The position numbers and the translations under genes were made by a program. This document shows, in pieces, positions 41,967-49,295 of a stretch of 64,000 bases of DNA (the first letter of the stretch is position 1; every line of letters starts with the position of its first letter). The stretch comes from Planctomycetota bacterium. Lineage in GTDB: Bacteria; Planctomycetota; UBA1135; UBA2386. The notes below the pieces were generated by a model. It had not been told where the DNA came from and made no database searches. It worked only from the letters and a program-made list of their open reading frames with translations. The stretch is taken from positions 47,206-111,205 of the forward strand of contig JAJFFD010000045.1 of NCBI GenBank assembly GCA_021776805.1, in the 5' to 3' direction.

Positions 41967-44753
41967 ATGCTGACAATCCCAGTTTTCTGTGCTGTGGTGA
42001 CGGCCTCGGGCCTGAGCTGTACGGCGGCGGCTACCGAGCCTGCGGCGAGCATGGAGCCATGGGTATTGGGGGTTCTCGAACTCCAGGGGAATGGCGATCA
42101 GGATCCGGTAACCAAGCCGGCTGAGCAGGACGACCCTATCGCTGCCCTACGCAAGGAGCTCATGGCCACCGGGGTCGAGGCACGAATAGGTAGGGAGCAT
42201 GCGGTGGGGGGCTTGCTACTTCGAAAGGAGCCAAGGGCCCATGCCATCTTGCAGGATGTTCTGAGGCAGCCAGAGGATCCTGACGGCTTGAAGCCCTACA
42301 TCCTCAACGAGCTGGAGAGCAGTTGGGCACAGACGGCTGGTCCAGTCTTCGGGGACGAGAGCAACCTCCGCCTCGAGCTCATCAAGTCCTATGCGAGGGT
42401 GATCGTGCGATTGATTCAGGTTTCGAACCGAGACCAGTTGAGCGATGAGCAGAAGATGATCGAGAAGGAGGTGCTCGCCTGCTTGCGAGACAGTATCCGC
42501 CCTCTCGAACGGACTCAGGTCTTCACCTTTCTTCTTGATGGCGCCGGATCGGAAGTGGATCCGATCCAGAGAACGGCAGCCATGTTTGCTGTTGCCGGCT
42601 GTCGTGACGTGAGCCTGATCCCGTTGGTGGCTGAGTTCCTCGATGATCCAGTCTTGGGTGAGTCAGCTCGCGTGGCTCTGCAAGAACAGTTGATCACCTC
42701 GGAACCATTCGCCAACAAGCGGGAGTTCGAAGCATGGTGGGAGCTGAACAAGAACAAGACCTACATCGAGTTGATCGAACACGTTGCGCGGGTCAACAAG
42801 TCGAAGGTGATCGCAGTTCGCGACCAATCGGTTCGTGATCTGGAGGCCTCCAGGCTGCAGATTCTGCAGTACGCAGCGCAAGTAGAGGATTGGGCGCAAC
42901 TAAGCTCCCTCTTCGAGGAAGTTGGAACGGCTACGGGGGAGATCCCGGAGCTGTACCTGCGAGTGTTGCGCGATGCGCTAGCTCAGAAGACCGGTCTTCC
43001 CGGTGGAGATCCGGTAGGGCGGGCCGCGCTGGTGAGTGAGTTCGGCGAGATGCTCGATCGCAGCAGGGTGAGTCACCGCGCCCTGATTCTCGAGGATCTG
43101 GCCCTCTTGGTGACTCCTGAGGACAGGGAGGTCTACGAGAGTGTCCAGGAACGCCTTCGCAAGACGCTGCATTCCGATCAAAGCGATGAGGCGATGGCGG
43201 CTCTCAAGAGCATCGAGCGCTTCTACAGTGTCGAGAATCGCCGGAGTGTGGTCATCGCCTCGGAGGGTTATTTTTCGAGCCGCAACCTACCCCTTCTCGA
43301 GGCCGGTCTGGATTGCTTGAACGCGCGCGAATGGCGTGCGCCGGTGGAGGGAGACCTGGACCGGAGCCTATGGGTCTCGCTCATCGGAGACGTTTTCGCA
43401 GCCGAGGATCTCGCCCCGGAGATCAAGAACTCCGGGATCGTTCTGGCGGGGAAGGCCGCAGAAACCGAAGACACTTCCAGGGCAATCTTCTCACTTCTCA
43501 TTGATGATGTTCTCAGTGACCGACAGCAACCTCCCCTAGTCAGGAGCTTTGCCCTCGACAACTTGCCGGACTTTCTCAAGAAGGGTTTGCGGGATCGAGA
43601 GGATGCCTACTTGAAGGCAGTGATTCGTCTCTTCAGCGATCCGGATGTGGATATGCGCAAGCGATCCACCGAAGCTCTCAAGCCTCAGCACTTCGCTAAT
43701 CTTCCGGACAAGCAGCGCACGGATTGGGCCACGGATATCGTCGGGGCAGCGGTCCTGCAGTTTGAACAGGAGACGAACCCGGAGGTGTTGGAGGGGCTCG
43801 TCGATCTCTTGCTGCAGATGAACAGGGAGATTGGCGAGGCGAATGTTGTTGGTCGCCTCCGCATCCTGGCCGAAGTTCTTGCACGTGAACCCGAAGATGC
43901 TGGCAAGCAACCGCGCCGGGAGGCGCTCGTCAAGGGACTCTCCATCCTTGGGGGCGAGAGCGGCATTCAACTGTCCCAGTGGGTGCCAGCGGGCGAAGCC
44001 CTCCTCCTTCTGGGGGAGTGGGCGCCCCTGCGAACCATGCTGAACGGGCAGAAGGTCGGGAGCCTGACATTGGATCCTGCCGCCCCTGTGTTCACGGCTG
44101 AGGCCTTCGAGCTGGTCATCAACGCAGCCAGGCTGCGACCCAGTAGCCGGGCCTGGTCGCCGGAGGAAGCCATCGAGCTGGAAGTTGCCTTCGCTGAACT
44201 TGACCGTGATCCAAATCTGGAATCCAGGGCATATGACAACCAGGAGAGCCGACTCCTGCGACTGCGTGCTTTGAGAAGTCGTGCTGAGAACGATCAGGTC
44301 GTGAAGCTAGGCGCCCAGTATCTAGTGGACATCGCTGTGGCCTTCGATCCGGTGCAAGAAGTTCAGGCGCGGCTCCTGCTATGTGCGGCCTTCGTCGCCA
44401 TCGGCAACCTGGTGGAAGCTGCCGGGATGCTCGAGAACATTTCCGGCCAAGACGCGGCAGGAATCGAGGCCTTGGCCCAGTGGATGGATATCGCCAAGCT
44501 CTATCGAAAAAACGAGAACTGGGATGCAGCACTCGAGATCCTGGAGACGCGATTCTCTGCCGAGGGCTCGCCGCTATTCCCGGAGGCCTTCCTTCTGCAA
44601 ATGGACAGCAGACTGCAGAGGGACTCGGCTCAGAAGAAAGAAATTCATGCCCTCCTGATGTCCCAGGAGGCCTTGTTCAAGAGTCCGGACACTGCCGAGG
44701 CGCTTCGCAAGGAATACGAAATGCTCATCAAACGGGCGAGTGATACCAACTAG
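41967..44753 (+). CDS. Large secreted alpha-helical repeat protein, unknown
   Basis: A 928-residue protein with a signal peptide (MLTIPVFCAVVTASGLSC). The mature part is almost wholly helical, with HEAT/TPR-like periodicity: AMFAVAGCRDVSLIPLVAEFLDDPVLGESARVAL is HEAT-like, and the C-terminal 150 residues (NLVEAAGMLENISGQ, NWDAALEILETRFS) are TPR-like. No enzyme motif is present. It lies 29 bp upstream of the thioredoxin-like selenoprotein gene and is likely co-transcribed with it, so it may be a periplasmic partner or scaffold for that protein. I do not recognise a named family. GGAG lies 7 nt before the ATG. Confidence 0.75.
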   Translation: MLTIPVFCAVVTASGLSCTAAATEPAASMEPWVLGVLELQGNGDQDPVTKPAEQDDPIAALRKELMATGVEARIGREHAVGGLLLRKEPRAHAILQDVLRQPEDPDGLKPYILNELESSWAQTAGPVFGDESNLRLELIKSYARVIVRLIQVSNRDQLSDEQKMIEKEVLACLRDSIRPLERTQVFTFLLDGAGSEVDPIQRTAAMFAVAGCRDVSLIPLVAEFLDDPVLGESARVALQEQLITSEPFANKREFEAWWELNKNKTYIELIEHVARVNKSKVIAVRDQSVRDLEASRLQILQYAAQVEDWAQLSSLFEEVGTATGEIPELYLRVLRDALAQKTGLPGGDPVGRAALVSEFGEMLDRSRVSHRALILEDLALLVTPEDREVYESVQERLRKTLHSDQSDEAMAALKSIERFYSVENRRSVVIASEGYFSSRNLPLLEAGLDCLNAREWRAPVEGDLDRSLWVSLIGDVFAAEDLAPEIKNSGIVLAGKAAETEDTSRAIFSLLIDDVLSDRQQPPLVRSFALDNLPDFLKKGLRDREDAYLKAVIRLFSDPDVDMRKRSTEALKPQHFANLPDKQRTDWATDIVGAAVLQFEQETNPEVLEGLVDLLLQMNREIGEANVVGRLRILAEVLAREPEDAGKQPRREALVKGLSILGGESGIQLSQWVPAGEALLLLGEWAPLRTMLNGQKVGSLTLDPAAPVFTAEAFELVINAARLRPSSRAWSPEEAIELEVAFAELDRDPNLESRAYDNQESRLLRLRALRSRAENDQVVKLGAQYLVDIAVAFDPVQEVQARLLLCAAFVAIGNLVEAAGMLENISGQDAAGIEALAQWMDIAKLYRKNENWDAALEILETRFSAEGSPLFPEAFLLQMDSRLQRDSAQKKEIHALLMSQEALFKSPDTAEALRKEYEMLIKRASDTN

Positions 44754-44782
44754 TTATCGATTGTCGATTTGAGGGAACGACG

Positions 44783-45841
44783 ATGAAGATGAATTCTGTG
44801 AACAGAGCATCTCTTCTCGCCGCGCTGACCATGGCCGTGGCTTTGCCTGCACAGGCAACGCAGGCCAAGCTCATCGAAGCGCGTAGCGCAAAGCTGGCCA
44901 AGCCGGTATTCAAGAAGGCGGATTGGCTTTTTGACTATGATCAAGCCAGGGCTCGCGCAAAGGAGGAGGGCAAACTGCTCTTCACCTACTTTACGCGCTC
45001 CTATTCTTATTGACCGCCTTGCGAATCCCTGGAGGGCCGTGTGCTCTCCGACGACCAGTTCGCGAGCTTCGCCAGTGATGTCGTGCTCTTCCTGCACAAC
45101 ACCTCTCGAGTCGAGGACGAACCCTATCCAACGCTGTTAAAGGAGAAGGGATTCGGAGGATTCCCGTCCCTCGCCTTCATGACGGCTGAGGGCGAAGTCG
45201 TAGCAAGCCCCAGGCAGCGCAGTGTGGCTGGGTTCAAAAGCAGTTTGGCGCAGGTCGAGAGCTACTTGGCGATCAGGGCCAAGGTGGCCGCCGGAGATGA
45301 GTCCCAGCTGCGGGATCTATTCATCGCCGAACTGGTTCTCGGCAAACTCGAATACGCGGATGCCAGATCCCGCTATGAGGCCTTGGACGGTTTCAGCGAG
45401 AAGCAGATCAGCGTGGCCGAGAGTCACCTGCGGGTCATGGAGGCGCAGCTTCTCCTCACCCAGGGTCAGGAGCTCCTGAAGGCGAGGAAGTACATGGAGG
45501 CCGCAGATATCTATCTCAAGGTCACCGAGATGAGTCCTGACCATGCGCTGGCCTGGTACTACCTGGGATATTCCATGCACAACGCGGGCAAGCTAGATGA
45601 AGCCTTGGTTGCGCACCAGAAGGCGGCGGAGATGCCGGGGCCAGCCCGCGCCCAGGCTATGTACAACGCCGCCTGCGCTTATGCACTCAAGGGCGACAAG
45701 GAACAGGCGCTCAGCTGGCTGTCACAGGCGGTGAATCAGGGCTACCGCAACGCCAATCAGATGGAGCGGGACGAGGACCTCATGAGCCTACGCGAGGACC
45801 CGGCCTACCAGGAGATCCTGGCTGCCCTACGCGGCAAGTAG
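44783..45841 (+). CDS. Secreted thioredoxin-like TPR selenoprotein (U-P-P-C)
   Basis: The frame from the ATG at 44783 (AGGGA 7 nt upstream) to the stop at 45841 has a single TGA at 45011-45013. Translation around it is GKLLFTYFTRSYSY, U, PPCESLEGRVLSDDQFASF: the beta-strand and C-P-P-C active-site turn of a thioredoxin-like fold, with the first Cys (residue 77) encoded by TGA and Cys80 intact. FGGFPSLAFMTAEGEV supplies the cis-Pro loop. A signal peptide ends near PAQA, and TPR helices occupy about 215-350. Total 352 residues. It is probably a periplasmic thiol/selenol oxidoreductase; the partner is unknown. Standard calling would give two fragments, 76 and 266 residues. Confidence 0.88.
45031..45049 (+). 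promoter_or_regulatory. Bacterial SECIS element of thioredoxin-like selenoprotein
   Basis: GGAGGGC (45031-45037) pairs with GCUCUCC (45043-45049), 7 bp including one G-U, around the loop CGUGU. The loop starts 24 nt after the UGA and has G in its second position, which fits the bacterial SECIS model (G among the first two loop bases, about 16-37 nt from UGA). Confidence 0.75.
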
Positions 45842-45891
45842 GGCGCGGCCAGGGGCCCTGAGTCGGGCCCCGCAGTTTATCGCTCACCCGC

Positions 45892-45919
45892 TTGCATTCG
45901 CCTTGGGCCGAGCTAACCT
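45892..45919 (+). promoter_or_regulatory. Promoter of initiator tRNA gene
   Basis: TTGCAT, a 16-nt spacer, then TAACCT, ending 16 nt before the tRNA. It resembles a housekeeping sigma promoter with -35 and -10 boxes. Confidence 0.5.
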
Positions 45920-45935
45920 ACCGCTCCCCAAATGA

Positions 45936-46012
<77 letters not shown>

Positions 46013-46014
46013 TT

Positions 46015-46030
46015 GCTGACCTTGGTCAGC
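46015..46030 (+). repeat. Perfect inverted repeat just after tRNA
   Basis: GCTGACC followed by TT and GGTCAGC, a perfect 7-base palindrome starting 2 nt after the tRNA CCA. It may act in 3' processing or termination. Confidence 0.5.
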
Positions 46031-46036
46031 TTGGTT

Positions 46037-46069
46037 CATCGCCTCTGAGTTACCGGCTCAGGGGCGATG
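46037..46069 (+). terminator. Long hairpin, likely tRNA terminator
   Basis: A 13-bp stem (CATCGCCTCTGAG with CTCAGGGGCGATG, one G-T pair) closes a 7-nt loop and is followed by GCATTTAA. The T-tract is short, so termination is likely but not certain. Confidence 0.55.
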
Positions 46070-46072
46070 GCA

Positions 46073-46501
46073 TTTAATGGGCAGCCGTATGTGGCGAATC
46101 GTGGGTGAGATATGACGGTTGCTCTGTGGGGTCTAGCTTGCCTTGCCTGAAATGGCTGCCGCTCTGCTCTCCTTTCGCTTCTAGTCGACGCCGAGAGTCC
46201 AGATTGCTCTCAGACTCTCAGGGCGGTCCCTGGGTTATGAATCCGAGCGTAAGACACAGGGGGGCAGGTCAGAGTCATCTGACACCAGATCACTGGGGTT
46301 GCAGAGTCATTGCACGCTCTCAGCGGAGCACCGGGCGTAACCTGCGCTTGATAACGCGTCCAAGCACAGTCAGGAGTCCGGATCTGGGAGGGAGGCCGTC
46401 AACCCCTAGGAATACTTCACCGGACGTCGCCGAGCTCGATGAAGACAGCCAAGCCAACTTCATCACGGCGCAGATCAGTAACAGCAATGCAGGTTGCGTT
46501 C
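46073..46501. other. Gene-poor stretch after tRNA
   Basis: About 430 bases with no credible gene. The open frames have no start signal or recognisable domain. The only structure seen is GTCAGA-GTCA-TCTGAC at 46268-46283, a 6-base inverted repeat. Confidence 0.5.
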
Positions 46502-47068
46502 TTAGTGCTCACTTCTGGCCTCCTTGAGTGGGGCCGGGAACTGCGCAAACATACGCCTCAGCGCCTCATCCACCTGCTCACGCATGAGTTCGGGGTCGCG
46601 TAGAGCCTGTTCGATGTTGAGCTGGGCCCAGCCTCGCCAGAGAATCTCGTTCGTCTCTGCATTCGCGATGTCAATGAGGAAAGTCCCCTCTTCGAATTGC
46701 ACGACCTGCGTGCCCTTACCGTATTCCGTCGAGGTGTACCCAGCGTTTCTGTCCGCGGTGTAAACCTCGATTCGGTTCCGAATCGTTGCGTGATGGTGCA
46801 CAGTGAGTTCGTCGCTCGATTCGTTGAAATGGATTCCGCGCCTAGCGAGCTCCCATTCAATGGAGTTGTGGAGCCGCTGCACAAAGAATGGGTTTTGTTC
46901 CAATCGGGGGTCGCCGACTGGCCTCTGATCGGGCTCATCCCAGCGAAATGATGAATAGCGACCAAGATCCACGCCGGATTTGAAGTCCGCCCCCGTTTGG
47001 ATGGGCAATGCGCAGCCCGCTAGGAACATGCTCGCAGCCACGAGACCTATCTTCGTGTTCGGATTCAA
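46502..47068 (-). CDS. DUF4136-like lipoprotein
   Basis: From a TTG at 47068, preceded by GAGGAG at 10 nt, the protein reads LNPNTKIGLVAASMFLAGC (first residue Met in vivo), a lipoprotein signal with lipobox LAGC. The rest (YSSFRWDEPDQRPVGDPRLEQN, GIHFNESSDELTVHHHATI, VVQFEEGTFLIDIANAETNEILWRGWA, a C-terminal helix ending MFAQFPAP) matches the DUF4136 pattern. The frame continues upstream to 47341 but those residues look non-coding, so the longer start is rejected. Function unknown; the family consists of envelope lipoproteins. It sits alone in a sparse region. Confidence 0.78.
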   Translation of the reverse strand: MNPNTKIGLVAASMFLAGCALPIQTGADFKSGVDLGRYSSFRWDEPDQRPVGDPRLEQNPFFVQRLHNSIEWELARRGIHFNESSDELTVHHHATIRNRIEVYTADRNAGYTSTEYGKGTQVVQFEEGTFLIDIANAETNEILWRGWAQLNIEQALRDPELMREQVDEALRRMFAQFPAPLKEARSEH

Positions 47069-47479
47069 AATTCTGCTGCTCCTCTTCTTCGGTCGTGCAC
47101 CGCATTCAATCCACTGTGGATAGACCAATGGGCTAACCACTGGTCGGCTCTCGACTTTCACTGCTTCCCCGACACATTGATGATTGCGGCCTGCGTTCCT
47201 CGCCACACGGGCGGCGTGGGTACGGCCATGCCCGTCGAGTTTACTCACTGCCTCGAGTTTGAACCTGGCTGAATGCTCCTTGAGGGAATCAAGTCTTCGT
47301 ATGCGCGCTGTCGACTTGTCCAGGCACCGACACCTCGACACTGCTCCGTGCTAGCCCTGACCTGCCCCCTCGAATCCAGTTCAGAAGCAAACATGGTCTC
47401 TGGACTGGGATCGTGTGGAGCTCTCTTCGCAACCAATCCCGCATCCCCTCTTCGAATACCTGGTCGCGCTGAGCACCTC
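47069..47479. other. Non-coding or degraded stretch
   Basis: About 410 bases without a credible intact gene. The minus-strand frame from 47341 is the spurious extension of the lipoprotein gene. The plus strand may hold the decayed 5' part of the DUF1214 remnant that follows. Confidence 0.45.
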
Positions 47480-47637
47480 CACGATGGGAGCTCCATTCTC
47501 AGCGGGGGCAGAGAGGGCCTCAGATGCTCCCGACCATTCCCGGCAAGAGCTGGTGGATCGGGCTGCGCATCTACGGCCCTCTTCAACCGTGGATCGACAA
47601 GACCTGGCGTCCTGGTGAGATTGAGCTGGTGAACTGA
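47480..47637 (+). pseudogene. Remnant of DUF1254/DUF1214-family gene (C-terminal end only)
   Basis: In one frame, 47524-47637 reads MLPTIPGKSWWIGLRIYGPL then QPWIDKTWRPGEIELVN and a stop. This is the conserved C-terminal end of DUF1214 proteins (family pattern W.P.IPGKGWW..LR.YGPL.PW.DKTWRPGEIE). Upstream the frame closes at once, and the expected preceding DGS segment appears in a different frame (HDGSSILSGG near 47478), indicating at least one frameshift and loss of the N-terminal part. No start signal is present. I regard it as a decayed gene. Confidence 0.6.
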
Positions 47638-47699
47638 AGGTAGGCGGTTTTTGAGGCGCTGAGACGCGCAGTGAGTGACTATCCAACCCGGTCGCTCAC

Positions 47700-49184
47700 T
47701 CAGACCATGTCCTGATCGAGTGGGAAGATGGGCCGCGGTACGTTCCGATAGGGCAGGCGTTCGTAGCGCAGGGTGCACAGCGCGCCGCTATCGCAGACGA
47801 TGACCTTGCCGGCGATGGGTTCGAAGGCGGCGCGAAAGTGCTGCATCGACTTGAGCGCGACGACGTGCTTGCTTTCGGGTTCGATGCCGAAGGCCTTGAA
47901 CTGTTGGAGGTCGAGAATCTGTTTGGGAATTGTGACCACCAGGATCTCGATGCCGTCAACGCGCAAGACGGCACTCGGGCCATAGGAGCGGGACAGCCCA
48001 CCGAGGATCGGGCCGTCTCCCACGTAGCGACCGTCGCTGATCGATACCAATTCGCCTTCGACAGCCAGGGGTGGACCGCCAAATGCGACATCGGTCTTGC
48101 CGCCAAGATCCAAACGGACGCGCTCTCCGACCTGGTATCGGAGAAGCGTCTGAACAGCCTCGCCGTCCACCATCGGCCCGAAGCAGGTGTTTTGCAGGCC
48201 CGCTTCGAGAACTGCGCCGAGCAGCGCGGTTGAGTCGCCGTAGCCGCCCGCGCCTGGATTGTCCGCGTAGTCGGCGATCACGAGTGGACCATTCCGGGAG
48301 TCGAAGTTCGTGGCGACCGCGGCTGCGGCCTCTACCGTGAGATACTCATTCAGCTCCTCGTGGCGCCTCGCCCAGATGTCCTCGGCCAAGGTCTCAGCGA
48401 AGGCCTTGTGCGCTTCGAGGTCTCCCTGGCCAGTGACCAGAACGGTTGGTCCGATATCGGCGACATCGGTGCTGGCAAAACCAGCATTGATACTCACAGC
48501 GAACACATCGGCACCAGCCTCGTATTTCCTGGCGGCCGCGAGGCGCGGGATCATCGGCCCGACATCGGTGCGCCCTCCATTCGTCTCCTCGAGCATCGGA
48601 CGACTTACCCGAATCGTGCTCGGTTTGATCTCCTCTGCCATCGTTCGATGGAGAATCGCGCCCGCTCGGCGGCCGGTTTCGCGCATGTCCACATGCGGGT
48701 AGGTCCCGAAGGAGACAATGATGTCCGCAAGCGAGCACATCTGTGGGCTGACATTCGCATGCGAGTCGAGGGTGATGGCAATCGGAATCTCGCCACCGCT
48801 AGCGGATCGAATACGGCGTAGGATTTCGCCGTCACCGTCCTCGCAGAAGTCGAGGACCATCGCGCCATGCAGAGCGAGGAGAATGCCATCGAACTCTGTA
48901 TCTGCCAACGCCGCGACGATCGGATCGCAGAGCCATTCGAAGGCCCTGCGCTGCACTCTACCGCTCGGGCCCGCCGCAGCGCTGAGGACGTGTTCGATGT
49001 TCCAGCCATGCTCTTGACCGGCGTCGAGGAAGCCAGCCAGCTCGGTATTGGCCGCGCTTCGCGTGGTGATCGCCTCGTCCCCAAACAGCACATAGCGGTC
49101 CCTGAACGCCTGTTCGCCGGTCACATGGCGACTGAAGGTATTTGTCTCGTGCGCCAGTTCTGCGGTGAGGACGCGAAAGCTCAT
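47700..49184 (-). CDS. M81-family metallopeptidase (MlrC-like)
   Basis: Zinc peptidase family named after microcystin-degrading MlrC. RVLTAELAHETNTFSRH is the family opening, FDGILLALHGAMV follows, and the metal ligands are in ITLDSHANVS and FGTYPHVDMRETG. The C-terminal half has VIADYADNPGAGGYGDST and VVTIPKQILDLQQF, typical of the MlrC C-terminal domain. No signal peptide is seen, so it is cytoplasmic; substrates are probably small cyclic or modified peptides but cannot be named. Start: ATG at 49184; the frame also has a GTG at 49196 inside a possible -10. It may have been acquired together with the sparse tRNA-adjacent segment. Confidence 0.88.
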   Translation of the reverse strand: MSFRVLTAELAHETNTFSRHVTGEQAFRDRYVLFGDEAITTRSAANTELAGFLDAGQEHGWNIEHVLSAAAGPSGRVQRRAFEWLCDPIVAALADTEFDGILLALHGAMVLDFCEDGDGEILRRIRSASGGEIPIAITLDSHANVSPQMCSLADIIVSFGTYPHVDMRETGRRAGAILHRTMAEEIKPSTIRVSRPMLEETNGGRTDVGPMIPRLAAARKYEAGADVFAVSINAGFASTDVADIGPTVLVTGQGDLEAHKAFAETLAEDIWARRHEELNEYLTVEAAAAVATNFDSRNGPLVIADYADNPGAGGYGDSTALLGAVLEAGLQNTCFGPMVDGEAVQTLLRYQVGERVRLDLGGKTDVAFGGPPLAVEGELVSISDGRYVGDGPILGGLSRSYGPSAVLRVDGIEILVVTIPKQILDLQQFKAFGIEPESKHVVALKSMQHFRAAFEPIAGKVIVCDSGALCTLRYERLPYRNVPRPIFPLDQDMV

Positions 49185-49295
49185 CAGGCGGCTCACTGAT
49201 AGTCGATCGCTCCTTCGATTGCTATTGCGAATGGCGAGAGCTGCCGAGGCGCTTTGCCCTTGCTGGCCGTCACCCTAGCACCAGCTCTTCAGCAG

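Noticed and set aside
45041..45841. A separate gene starting at GTG 45041 downstream of a 76-codon gene
   Set aside because: The supposed start is inside the thioredoxin-like active-site region, there is no ribosome site, and reading through the TGA restores a U-P-P-C motif and full fold.
46268..46283. GTCAGA-GTCA-TCTGAC as a REP/RAYT-type element
   Set aside because: A single copy of 6 bp without a neighbouring Y1 transposase gene is not enough to call a mobile element.
46105..46527. A 140-codon plus-strand open frame after the tRNA
   Set aside because: The sequence is low in structure, has no start signal or domain, and overlaps the end of the antisense lipoprotein gene.
47069..47341. N-terminal extension of the lipoprotein containing FKLEAV, reminiscent of IS3 OrfA
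   Set aside because: Only a handful of residues match, with no helix-turn-helix continuation, no inverted repeats and no OrfB; the lipoprotein signal begins at the TTG with a good ribosome site instead.
47245..47778. A 177-codon minus-strand open frame overlapping the M81 gene
   Set aside because: It is out of frame with M81, antisense to the DUF1214 remnant, and has no recognisable content.
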